This document shows positions 44,892 to 56,106 of a stretch of DNA of 64,000 bases, one piece after another (within the stretch, counting starts at the first letter, position 1; each line of letters begins with the position of its first letter). The notes beneath the pieces are model-generated. The model did no database searches. It was not told the DNA's origin and worked only from the letters and a program-made list of their open reading frames with translations. The position numbers and the translations under genes are program-made. Where the stretch lies: NCBI GenBank assembly GCA_037126765.1, contig JBBCBC010000002.1, forward strand, positions 16,647,853 through 16,711,852, read 5' to 3'. This DNA comes from Stenogyne calaminthoides (lineage: Eukaryota > Streptophyta > Magnoliopsida > Lamiales > Lamiaceae).

Positions 44892-46320
44892 TTACGTGTC
44901 AGATTCTTTCTCCTTGATACTTAGCTGATCCATTTTCTGCGTATCAGGTAGTGGTTGATCTGGTACGGCTTGTTCTGAGGAAGCTTTCTCTTGTTCAGAA
45001 GATGTCTCATCAAAGACCACATGGGGTGTTTCTTCCACAACTAGGGTTCGTTTGTTGTAAACCCTGAAAGCCTTGCTAGATGAGGAATATCCTAAGAATA
45101 TACCTTCATCTGACTTGGCCTCAAAAGTCTTCAACTGACTTTTCCCATTGTTGTGAATGAAACACTTGCACCCAAAAACATGGAAGTATGAAACACAAGG
45201 TTTTCTGCCCTTCCACAGTTCATAGGGTGTTTTGTAGTGAGCCTTTGTCAGAGAACATCTGTTCTAAGTGTGGCATGCAGTGTTGATGGCTTCTGTCCAG
45301 AAACGGCTTGGTGTCGCATGTTCAGCTAACATAGTGCGAGCAGCTTCCTTGAGAGTTCTGTTTCTTCGTTCTGCTACTCCATTTTGTTGTGGTGTTCTTG
45401 CAGTTGACGTCTCATGCTGTATACCAAACTCAGTGCAAAAATTAGTAATAAAAGAGTTCAGAAATTTTGTACCTTTATCTGATCTGATTTTTACTATGCT
45501 GACACCCTTTTCGTTTTGTAGTTTCTTGAGCAGCTCGAGTATCTTTGTCGTTGTCTCATTCTTCTTGTATAAGAATACAACCCAGGTAAACTTGGAATAG
45601 TCATCCACGATTACCAGAGTATATTTGCGTCCACTGAGACTGACTGGTGTAACTGGTCCAAATAGATCCATATGAAGCAGTTGCAGTACTCTACTGGATG
45701 CTGGTCCAGGTATTCCCTTGAATGAGGCTTTAACTTGTTTTCCCTTCTGACATGCGGCACATGTCTGATCTTTAGAGAATACTTCATTCGGAAGTCCCTC
45801 AACCAAAGGCATCCTAGCTATCTTGTTAAGAGTCTTAAAGTTCAGATGACTCATTCTTTTGTGCCAGAGCCAACTGCTACTCTTGGAACTCTTAACAATT
45901 AAGCATGCATTTCTCGGACAACTGTTCCAATCTGCTGTGTAGATTGTGCCTTTTCTTGAACCAGTTAGCAAGATTTGTTGAGTAGCTCGATTCCTAATCG
46001 TACACTTATCACTCAAGAACTCAACGCTGAATCCGTTATCGCAGAATTGTGATACTGATAGTAGATTGTGCTTTAATCCTTCGTTATACGAGACTCCAGT
46101 CACTTGTACATCATCATTCTCTAAGGTTCCTAATCCTTTGGTAAAATCAAAGTTATCATTACCGAAGAGCACGCGTGGGCCTTCTTGTTCTTTGTAAGAG
46201 CTAAGGAGATGTTTGTTTCTAGTCATGTGCCTTGAGCATCCACTATCGATGTACCAGATAGTTGCTTGTACACCTCCTTTGTTGGCGATCCCACCTTGAA
46301 CCTCTGCAATCGAATCGGGC
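44892..46320 (-). pseudogene. D2 protease and integrase
   Basis: The protease active-site motif WYIDSGCSRHMT is at about 46220-46250. The integrase has the zinc-binding H...H/C...C set (HKRMSHLNF ... CAACQKGK) and the catalytic triad in HMDLFGPV, RSDKGTKF and GVAERRNRTLKE. A TAG at 45264-45266 interrupts the conserved CHTQNR motif at the glutamine. The frame then continues with the post-core region (VFGC, FLGYSSSSKAFRVYNKRTLVVEE) to about 44892, and a serine/glutamate-rich linker leads to RT. Confidence 0.9.
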
Positions 46321-46322
46321 TT

Positions 46323-48855
46323 TTAGGTACCCCTTTGGAATTGGGTCTGAGGGTTAGTGGTGGATTTAGGGATCCACACAAACAGGGCACTTCTATTGTA
46401 ATCAGATAGATCAGAAGGCCTGATTTGTCTCCCATACATATCAACATAATCATACGTCTCTTTATATGCTTTCTGATTTGTATGATTATTCGTGTGAGCC
46501 TTGAGTGAATCAGAAGACTTGGGATTTTTCTTTATATTTTGTCTTCCTTTAACCCAGTGGGGGCTCAAGGTGAGATAGCCCTAGGTCTCACGGGTTATAA
46601 GGGTAGGTACTATTCGCTACCATTAAAAGATTCATATCTATTTGGCATAAATGGTCTTTGCAGTTTACATATAGCTTGCTTATTAGGCAGCTGACCTCGA
46701 TTGGGTCTCAGATTAGATTTCCCTTTTTCAGGTTGTCTCTTCTGATACCTAATCTGCTGATCGATCGAGTTGAGGTTTCTTCGTAAGAACGGGTTCTTCT
46801 CGTTGATTCTCGGTGATGCTTAATCAGTTGGGGTCCATTTATGTTCCCTTTCTGATTAGGCACTTGCCTTACTTGCTCAGCAGGCCTCTTTCCTTTATCA
46901 GATACATTTTTAGCTTTTTGTGTATCTTTGCCAGAGACTCGTTTGATTACACCCTTCTGAAGTGAACCAAACGGGGCTTTTGAGGATGTAGAAGGGTTCT
47001 CATACCCAATTCCATTCTTGTTAGTCGGCGTTCGAAAATAGGTGTTCATATCTTGAACAATTTTTTATGACTTCGTGAAAACCTCTATTTTCTTGCGCAA
47101 ACTATCCTCAGTAGTTTTGAGACTCTCATGTAGTCGGAATAGCTCATCAAACTTAGCTTGTAGGATTTTGAAATCATCAGCTTGCTGTTTGTTGATTGCT
47201 AGCTGATCTTTGATCTGCTTCTCCTGATCAGAAGATTTAACCTTGAGCGTTAAGTTCTCGGTTACCTTCGAAAGCGATTTCAACTATTCGATTCAAATTT
47301 GTTTTTCTTGTGGCGTTCTCTTTAACAAAGTCGATTATTTCTGATCCTTAGCTTGTCATTTTAGCTTCCACTATTGTATAAGTGTCTACTGCATCAGAGA
47401 GATCATCAAGCAATTGCTCAGAGTAGAGCTGCAAGTCAATCTCTCCGGCAGGTGTACTAATAATAGCTGGTGTGGAAATTGAAAAATCAGAAGGTTTGGA
47501 GGTTACCTAATATTGGTCTTCCTCTCTGGCCATCAGACAGATTTCATCGTCATCTGAAGAGAATATCAGATCTTCATGGTCAAAGAAATCATTTGCATTG
47601 CTTATCAGACAAAAATCTTCTACAGATGAGTAGCCAAAATCCTCAGGAGGCAGATAGGAATCATCAATTCCTGATGTGTCAGCAACCATGGCTTCTCTGT
47701 CTCTGAAGCGTTGCTCTCTTCTGTTCCGCTTCTCTTCTCTTTCTCTGGGAGTCAGGTCTGGGTAGTCGGAGCTTTAGTGACCTGGATTTTTGCAGTTGAA
47801 GCATGATCCACGATCCACAGATTTTCCTCTGCCAGGTGAGTCACTACATCTGTAGGATCTATCAGGTGACTTTCCTTTCTGATTGCAGTTTGAACTCCTT
47901 CTGTCAGATCTATTATCTCTTCTCTCGTCTGACCGATCATCTCTTTTATCATCTCTGTGATCCCTTCGGTCATCTGATCTGTTCCTTTCTAGTGATCTGT
48001 CAGTTGGCCTCCTGTTTCTTCTGTTGTTTTGATAGTCCTTGTAGAATCTGTGATACTTACCAAGCTGAATATTCGATCTTTCAAGTTTCCTGGTAAGTAA
48101 AGCGATCTGTTCTGCTTGGCTTATTATGTTCCCAATAGGTTCAGTGGCCTTTGATCTGGTTGCTTTGAATGCAACTGATTTAGATGTGGAGGTTGAGGCT
48201 TCAGCAGGCGTCTCATCTTCATCTGCTTGCCCTCTTTCGATTAGATCAAACTCGTGGGCTTTAAGGCTTAGGAACAAGCTACTCGACTTCATCTTGGCTA
48301 TGTCTTGGCAATCCTTTATTACCGTGACTTTCATGTCCCACTTCTTGGTGAGAGATCTCAGTATCTTATAATTTATGTCTTTGTCTGACATCTCTCTTCC
48401 AAGTTCTCGTAGCTTGTTTACTGACATGGTGATCCTCCCATCGAGCTCGTTGATGGTTTCGTTGGGCAACATTTTGAGCTTTTCGAACTTCACCGGTCAA
48501 ATTTTGTAGTCGTTTGTCTTTGATCGATCATTCCTTCGCACATCTCAAAGGTAAGAGTATCCCACATTTGTTTCGCTGTTTTGAGATACTTTATCTTCTC
48601 TTTGGTGACTTTATCCATCGTCTTCATGATTATATGCCTGGCAATTGTATCTAGAGTATACAGCTTTCTTTCTTTTGCATCCATCAGGGCTGGACTTTTT
48701 TGAACAAGGCTTCTAGGTGCATGATCTGGATCTCCTCCAACCGCTGGGTTGTCGTGATATATGATGATGGGTCCTCGTTCAATGACTTCCATCATTCTGC
48801 CGCTTATCGATCCCAGATGGTTGCACATGTATATAGTCCAATCTGCATACTCATC
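46323..48855 (-). pseudogene. D2 gag, main part
   Basis: Continues the gag start at 52944 after removal of element F. The copia gag domain (DEYADWTIYMCNHLG, KERKLYTLDTIARHIIMKTMD, KKWDMKVTVIKDCQD) is followed by an RD-rich basic run (about 47830-48000) and a zinc knuckle CFNCKNPGH. The knuckle is broken: a TAA follows the histidine and the last cysteine codon is TAC. Beyond it lie an acidic segment, a coiled-coil-like segment (47065-47283) and a basic tail ending in IWYIDSG of protease. There are several frameshifts. Confidence 0.85.
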
Positions 48856-50270
48856 TGTTAGGCTCCTGTGGAAAACCCTTTTTGCGCGTGCGGAAGCAAA
48901 ACATGACAAGCGATGCATATAAAAACAGGGGTGAAGGAATGGTGATTCCAGATTTTTCTCTTTTAAGCTCATGTGTTGTGTTTTGCTTATGATCGAATGC
49001 ATATGACAAGATAAGAACGTAAAGCAGTAAACAACACAACAATGTATAGTGGTTCGGAGACTCAAGCTCCTACATCCACTCTCCCTGTTCCTAGGGAAAT
49101 TCCTTCAAACACTTCCTAAGGTTTTCTGACTACCTCTGTAGTTTACTAACCTTTCTACTTTGAGCTTTCTGACTACCTCTGTAGTTTACTAACTCAAACT
49201 GGACTTATCACCCTCTCGGGCTAGCCTCTAGATGTTTAACGAGTTCACACTCCAACGGGACTTATCACCCTCTCTCGGGATTGCCTAACAACTACCTCAC
49301 TTCACCACTAGTTATCTCTTACGTGAATGGGGTTTGGGTTCGGTGTTGTCTCCAACTATGGTGAGATTTTCCCTTACATTTGTTTAGCTTCAATGCTAAG
49401 GTTGGAAAAACCTCTCTAAGCGTAGGATACATCTTGGGTTGCTTAGATTGGGTTCTAGAACACTCTTGAATATATTTGTATATCTACAGACTTGTGTTCT
49501 AGGGTGGGAAAGCTTGAGTATATGTTCTTTTTAGCTCAGAAAGCATCGTTCTTTATCTTCTTCGCACTTCCACACGTAATAATGAAGGAAGAACTTGTAT
49601 TTATAGTGTGAATTTGAATGTTACCGTTGGAGAGAATCACATTCAAATTCATTCTATTCTTTGTAAGTTCTGCAGCTTTTTCAGCTTGGTTGTCTTCCTC
49701 TCATTGGTCCACGTCAGCTGGATTCCAACGGCTATATTCCTCAGCTTCTTCGCTTCGGAACATTCAGGTTATCTTTTGAGCATTCAAGACATTCTTTGAA
49801 GTCTTGATAATTCTTTGTGCCTTGATATCCTTTGTCTTGATCTTGATATCTTGATCTTGATTCTCGGTTTCATCTTGAGTCTTGATTCTCGATCTCATAA
49901 TGAGTCTTGATTCTCGATTTCATCTTGAGTCTTGATTCTCGATCTCATCTTGAGTCTTGATTCTCGATTTCATATCGAGAGTCTTGAAAACTTCAGTTTC
50001 ATACTGAAACTTCAGTTTCTTCAGAATCTCAGTCTCATACTGAGTCTTCAGACACTTCAGTTTCATACTGAACCTTCAGTTTCTTCAGAAACTTACTGAG
50101 TCTTCAGAATCTATCCTGATCTATATCTGTTGACTATACATTGTGCAGATAACATCCTAAACACTCTAAAACTGAATCCTGACTCATCTATCAAGATTAT
50201 CCTGAACATGTCATACTCAGGGGTTTTGGGATCTAATCAAAATCTTTTTTATTAAATTCATTTCCCAACA
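48856..50270 (-). repeat. 3' LTR of element F
   Basis: Its start (minus strand TGTTGGGAAATGAATTTAATAA, then GATCCCAAAACCCC) is like family A, while its end (CGCGCAAAAAGGGTTTTCC) is like family E. It is therefore a hybrid of two LTR types. A TATA box (minus strand CACTATAAATACAAG) is near 49594-49607. A run of roughly 25-bp units based on CTTGAGTCTTGATTCTCGAT is at 49860-49985. Confidence 0.88.
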
Positions 50271-51459
50271 ATTTCCCCCTTTTTGATGATGTCAAAACCA
50301 TCTTGTTACAAAAACACTTAACCTATACCCAGGTTTCAGTTTTTCCTATTACAAGATTGGTATATTTCTCTACAATTACTTCAGCAATGAATCTCCCAAC
50401 AATTTCATCACCAAACAACAATAATCAGGCATATCAAATATAAAGACATGTCAAAAGATAATGAGGTATTATCTTTGAGCATAAAGATAAAGTTTCATTG
50501 ATTGTATGATATCAGTTACAGATTACAATGAACTTATCAAAAGTAAAGACAAAAACATAAAGAATTATAAGTCTTTAGTCTTGGTCTTTAGTCTTCTTTA
50601 ATCTTCAGCTCGGCTCCTGGCCTCAGGTCTATCTGAGCTCTTAGTGTCTTCTGAGTCTCAGGTTTCTTGATTCAGCGGACCTTGTCTGATCAGGCATACT
50701 GACACTCAGGCTGACTGAGTTCAGTTTCTTCTGACTTCAGACATCCTGACCCTCAGGTCTCTTTTACTCAATGAGTCTCAGATCAGTTTTCTTTACTGAA
50801 TCTCAGATCAGTTTTACTTACTGAGTCTCAGATCTTACTGAGTCTCAGATTACTTTTACATAGGCTATCTGATTTCTTCTTTGCCTGATCTGAACAGCTC
50901 GACTGATCAGGTCAACACATCTTCAGATCAACTTATTAGGATAGCATCTGGTAAGTACATCATATCAAGTTAGCATATCAGGTTATCATATCTGATCTCG
51001 ATCACGTCTGATCTCGATCAGTCTCTTTTGCTCATCTTCTGATTTGCAACCTTCTCTTCTGATTTGCTGGCTTTAGCTTTTCTTCTCTTCTGATTTTTGC
51101 ACAGCTCATCAGTTGACTCCGGAACTCATCTAACTCATCTGATCTCGATCAGTCTTGTCTGCAGCCTCGTTTGATCTTGATCATCTACTTCTGATTCAGT
51201 GAGTTCCCCCTCAATTTGTTCTTTCGTTCCCCCTCAATTTGTTCTTTCGTTCCCCCTCAACTTGTTATCTGTAAATTATCTTGAATAACACAAGTTGATA
51301 ATGTTTTGGCATAGTTCATCAAAACTCAAATATCCCAACAAGGATGCCAAAACATCAAAATATATGCATTTTTAAAGAAACGAGTTTTCCTTTAAAAAGA
51401 TCAGTTCAGGTGGTCACTCTGAGATTAGTTAACCTTTTGAACTCCTGCTCTGATACCAC
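50271..51459 (-). other. Element F interior: captured partial LTR E and primer-site leader
   Basis: 50271-50600 matches the 3' region of element A next to its polypurine tract. From about 50620 to 51340 the sequence is the first half of a family E LTR on the minus strand, ending at TGTTGGGATATTTGAG (51340). 51341-51459 is the short leader with the initiator-Met primer site. There is no gene. Confidence 0.8.
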
Positions 51460-51460
51460 T

Positions 51461-52891
51461 GGTTAGGCCCCTGTGGAAAACCCTTTTTGCGTTTGCAGAA
51501 GCAAAACATGAAAAGCGATGCATATAAAAATAGGGGTGAAGGAATGGTGATTCTAGATTTTTCTCTTTTAAGCTCATGTGTTGTGTTTTGCTTATGATCG
51601 AATGCATATGACAAGATAAAAACGTAAAGCAGAAAACAACACAACAATGTATAGTGGTTCGGAGACTCAAGCTCCTACATCCACTCTCCCTGTTCCTAGG
51701 GAAATTCCTTCAAACACTTCCTAAGGTTTTCTGACTACCTCTGTAGTTTACTAACCTTTCTACTTTGATCTTTCTGACTACCTCTGTAGTTTACTAACTC
51801 AAACTGGACTTATCACCCTCTCGGGCTCGCCTCTAGATGTTTAACGAGTTCACACTCCAACGGGACTTATCACCCTCTCTCGGGATTGCCTAACAACTAC
51901 CTTACTTCACCACTAGTTATCTCTTACGAGAATGGGGTTTAGGTTTGGGTTTGGTGTTGTCTCCAACTATGGTGAGATTTTCCCTTACATTTGTTTAGCC
52001 TCAATGCTAAGGTTGGGAAAATCTCTCTAAGCGTAGGATACATCTTGGGTTGCTTAGATTGGGTTCTAGAACACTCTTGAATATATTTGTATATCTACAG
52101 ACTTGTGTTCTAGGGTGGGAAAGCTTGAGTATATGTTCTTTTAGCTCTGTAGCATCGTTTCTATCTTCTTCGCACTTCCACACGTAATAATGAAGGAAGA
52201 ACTTGTATTTATAGTGTGAATTTGAATGTTACCGTTGGAGAGAATCACATTCAAATTCATACTATTCTTTGTAAGTTTCTAAGTTTTTTTTTCAAATTTT
52301 GATTGTCTTCCTCTCATTGGTCCACGTCAGCTAGATTCCAACGGCTATATTCCTTAGCTTCTTCGCTTCGGAACATTCAGGTTATACTGAGCATTCAGTA
52401 CATTACTGAGTCTTCAGTAATTACTGTGCCTTCAGTATCCTTTGTCTTGATCTTCTCTTATCTTGATTCTCGGTTTCATCTTGAGTCTTGATTCTCGATC
52501 TCATCCGAGTCTTGATTCTCGGTTTCATCTTGAGTCTTGATTCTCGATCTCATCTCGAGTCTTGATTCTCGATTTCATCTTGAGTCTTGAAACTTCAGTT
52601 TCATACTGAAACTTTAGTTTCTTCAGAAACTTACTGAGTCTTCAGAATCTCAGTCTCATACTGAGTCTTCAGAAACTTCAATTTCATACTGAAACTTCAG
52701 TTTCTTCAGAAACTTACTAAGTCTTCAGAATCTATCCTGATCTATATCTGCTAACTATACATTGTGCAGATAACATCCTGAACACTCTAAAACTGAATCC
52801 TGACTCATCTATCAAGATTATCCTGAACATGTCATACTCAGGGGTTTTGGGATCTAATCAAAATCTTCTTTATTAAATTTATTTCCCAACA
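51461..52891 (-). repeat. 5' LTR of element F
   Basis: The same hybrid structure as the 3' LTR. The 25-bp units at about 52455-52600 show the CG signature, while the neighbouring 52380-52440 keeps ACTGAGTCTTCAG forms. A TATA box is near 52209-52222. Confidence 0.88.
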
Positions 52892-52944
52892 TCATCAATT
52901 GAAAACTTAGGCAAATCATGATACATACCAGAGGTATTATCCAT
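52892..52944 (-). pseudogene. D2 gag, first codons
   Basis: The ATG at 52944 opens MDNTSGMYHDLPKFSIDD, which is cut by element F. The next residues (EYADWTIYM) resume at 48855, so the true gag start is separated from its body by 4 kb. Confidence 0.85.
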
Positions 52945-53080
52945 GCTGAATGTGATTTTGAAAACGAATGAGTTTTGAAAATGGTTTTTCAAGATCTGTT
53001 CAAATGACCACAAAGATTCTTCCTCAAGAATCGATGATACTCAAAGCCAATGGTCTGTAGAACCACTGCTCTGGTATTAC
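52945..53080 (-). other. D2 leader and primer binding site
   Basis: The minus strand beside the LTR reads GTAATACCAGAGCAGTGG, a slightly altered initiator-Met primer site (consensus TGGTATCAGAGC). The rest is a short untranslated leader. The LTR end here reads CCTACCA while the 3' LTR ends CCTACA. Confidence 0.75.
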
Positions 53081-54742
53081 TGGTAGGTCCCGAACGGGTT
53101 TTGTGAGGGCAGAAGTCTAGAGGGGAGGGATGAATAGACTTCTGAAAATTTTTTCGCGGATCGTGTGATTTGCAGATTGCCTGATCAGAGTGCTAGTGAG
53201 TCAGTTTGGACTGATGTTCAATCTTACTGAGTGCCTGAGGGCAGATCAGTTTGATATCTGTCAGTTTAACTGAGAGTGCGGAAGCTTGTAAATACCCATG
53301 TGAAAAACCAGTTTTATCAATTAAGATTCTTAAGTCAGTTTTCAACAAGCTGACTAAGGTGTCAACCTGATCAGATCAGTTGCTTGGTGCAGACTGATGT
53401 TAACTTAGAATATGTATGCAATTTTAAGCTCAATTTTGTGAATAGTGTAAAGCAATAAAGAGCAGGTAAATGCACACAAGATTTTATAGTGGTTCAGACG
53501 AAACCCATATTACGTCCACTCTTCCCTTAACACAGGGGTAACTTAACTGACTTAACCGACTTAACCGACTGGACTTAGTTTTATGTGTTAGTCCAACACT
53601 CAACAGATGTTTATTGAGTTCACACTCAACCGAACCAGAAATCAAAAACTAGAATCCCTAGTCTGAAATCTTGCGGTAACAAACATATCCTAACTTTGAG
53701 TTTGGGTAAAGGTTTGTTATGGTTCCAACTGGAAATCTATCCTAGTGTTTATGTAGCCAAATGCTAGAGGATAGGATTTCTTGCTAAGAACTATGGGATG
53801 AACACTCTAAGAATAATCTTCAAATATGGTGTTCTTCGAGCGGAGATTTTGCTGTAGTTTTTGCTTCTTTTGCAGTGTCTCCGTGTTCGTTCTTAGTGTT
53901 CTTCAATTTGAAGATCGATCCCATTTTATAGACCTCAAACTCAAAGAGCCGTTGGAGAGCAATTTGAATTTCGGGCTATATTAGGTAGGTTGTAGGATAT
54001 GATTATGACGTGCTCCGAATATCGGCATGGCCGTAGGCATGATTAGCGCCGTTTATGTCCGCAGCATCGAATCCCGCATTATCAACTCTTTTTGTGCACG
54101 TGTCGCTTTCTCTTTGGCTTTGCGAGGCGGCACTTCAGTAATTGTCCGTTAGACGATTGATATTCCTTTTGTAGAATATTCGTCTTGTCTGGTGTACCAT
54201 TTTGGTTGATGCCAGGTGCGAGCTGACTTGATCAGAAAAACTGATTAGTCTACCTTGTAGAGTCTTCTGATGCAGATTGTCTTAGCACAATATGCAGACT
54301 CGACTGATATAGGTCTTCAGGTCTTCTGGTAGTCTTCTGATCTTGAGGTGACTCTGAGCCTCAGTGTGTTTAGTCATACTGAGTCTTCAGGTTTGTTACT
54401 GAGTCTTCAGGTTTATCTGAGTCTTCAGGTTCATCTGAGTCTTCAGGTTCATCGGAGTCTTCAGTGTCTTCTGTCTTCACCTGATCTTCTGACTTCTTTT
54501 CTTCTGATTTGTTCTTAGCCTTCTGATCATCTGACCTTATCTGGGTCATCTGATACTTCGACCTGACCTATACATATTGAGTTCCCCTCAATATGTGATC
54601 TATCTTTTACATCAGCTATCTATACATTTCAGTTGGTCATCTTCATCTGATTCTAAGTCACCAGTCAGCTAACAGGTCTGACTGGTCCTATTACAACATG
54701 TTTTGGAACTTCCATCAAAACTTAAATACAAATTTCCCAACA
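53081..54742 (-). repeat. 5' LTR of D2
   Basis: Minus strand TGTTGGGAAATTTG...GACCTACCA. It retains intact CTG/CAG words in the segment where the 3' LTR has CG. A TATA-like box (minus strand GTCTATAAAATGG) is near 53923-53935. Confidence 0.92.
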
Positions 54743-54747
54743 TTCCA

Positions 54748-55982
54748 GTTCACAGAAGTTGGTGATTGGCTATGTGGCTGCATAATTCCTAATACATGCA
54801 AGGGTGCGTTCAAACCTTAAAGATAGCCGTTCATCAATAACCAAAAGAGGAAACCCTTGATGATATCTCTTCCAACGGATAGTTTTTCAAGAGTGACCTT
54901 GGAGAAGTTGCCTATTAATACTAGTGACCTTCACCATTGAAAGGTTACGGGAAATCAAAGCAACTCCAGAGCTCATTCGTATTCTTGCAAATTGAAGCAC
55001 TCAAAAAACCTAAGATTTCCCAAGTGTTTCACATTGAAGAGAGCTCATTCACTAAGCCTAGCATTGTTATATATTCAAAGCTTAGTAGAGATATCCTAGC
55101 CTTTGCATTTGTTCTTATTGTAAAAGGATATCTCACCCTAGTTGGAAACCAACCCAACCAAACCCTATTATTAGGTAGTTTGTGTGTGTGTGTGACTGTT
55201 GGTGAGGAAGAGTTGTAAAGAGTGAGTAAGCTGCAGTTGAGTTCAGCCAGAAAACTCTAGAGGAGAAGTTAGTAAGCTACTTGTGGTAGTCTGAAAACTT
55301 GTGTGTGTTGAGTTAGTAAGTTGCAGTAGTCAGCCAGAAAACTCAGTGTAGAAAAGTTAGTAAGCTGCTGTGTTCAGCCTGAAAACTTTAGGTGATAGTG
55401 TGTTAAAGAATTTCTCTGAACATCAGAGAGAGTGGACGTAGGAGCTTTGTCTCTGAACCACTATAATTTGTTGTGTTGTTTGCTTTTTGTATTGTATTTT
55501 ATCTGTTGCATATTTTCACAGAAAGCATACTGATTTTCTTGATATTCAGTTGGAAACAATCCACTGAACTTGCATTAAACTTGATCATAACCTTAACCAC
55601 TGTTTTACTAAGGAAAAGATTTTCAGCAAGATAAAACGAGTATAAACTTAGGGCCAATACATTCCGCACTCTTGATTAGCTAGAACAGATAGTTTCCAAA
55701 CTGAATTAACTCTACTGAGTATTCAGTAAGATAATTATCTGATCCAAGCTCCTCAGGAACTCTGATAAAACTCAGGATCAGTTTGGTTAATCTGAAGCTA
55801 CTGAAAGATGCTCAGGATCACTATCTCAGTAGACTTTGACTCAGGGTAAATTGTGTTTCTCAGGGCAAAATTCTCAGGACATCCTGACCCTTCTGATCTC
55901 AATAAAGAAAAAGTTTTGAAAATCACTGAACATGGATATCCCCCCCCATACACATGTAAGACTCGTTATATCGGGACCAACA
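54748..55982 (+). repeat. A2 5' LTR, right portion
   Basis: Matches the second half of the family A LTR in plus orientation, ending TCGGGACCAACA. The usual TATA box is altered (CCTATTAATACTAG near 54913-54926). About 55-bp units with GTTAGTAAGCTGC and CAGCCAGAAAACTC recur at 55220-55400. The half LTRs together total about 1.78 kb. Confidence 0.88.
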
Positions 55983-55984
55983 AG

Positions 55985-56001
55985 TGGTATCAGAGCAGTG
56001 G
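55985..56001 (+). other. A2 primer binding site
   Basis: TGGTATCAGAGCAGTGG lies two bases after the LTR end and is complementary to the initiator tRNA-Met 3' end, the usual copia primer. Confidence 0.9.
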
Positions 56002-56106
56002 TTCATTTTGACCACTTGCTTTCATAGCCATAGTCTTGGTTGCTGAAAGACTTTGGTGGTCTGTTGAATAGATCTTAATGCTGATATCTTACAAGGCTCA
56101 TTCATC

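Larger units (their letters stand above)
48856..52891 (-). mobile_element. Element F: compact non-autonomous LTR element (4.0 kb)
   Basis: LTRs 48856-50270 and 51461-52891 in the same orientation, a primer site (minus strand AGTGGTATCAGAGCAGG, 51443-51459), a polypurine tract (50271-50285) and the exact duplication tcatc (48851-48855 and 52892-52896). The 1.19 kb interior has no coding sequence. It consists of a 3' module shared with element A plus a truncated family E LTR. Element F must have moved using enzymes of a relative. It splits the D2 gag just after its start. Confidence 0.93.
33381..54742 (-). mobile_element. Element D2: very large SIRE-like Ty1/copia element with extra ORFs
   Basis: Both LTRs, a primer site, gag, protease, integrase, RT, RNase H, spacer, aORF and polypurine tract are present on the minus strand, bounded by the exact duplication ttcca (33376-33380 and 54743-54747). 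The span is 21,362 bp. Removing the solo C LTR, element F and their duplications leaves about 15.4 kb. Domain order (integrase before RT) makes it Ty1/copia. Motifs such as DSGCSRHMT, ELEQFERNQVW and MSMMGQMNYFLGLQV resemble the SIRE group. Every coding region has stops or frameshifts, so the copy is inactive as assembled. Confidence 0.93.

Noticed and set aside
48490..49065. A single 191-codon frame running from LTR F into D2 gag
   Set aside because: The upstream part is LTR sequence. The true gag start is at 52944 on the far side of element F.
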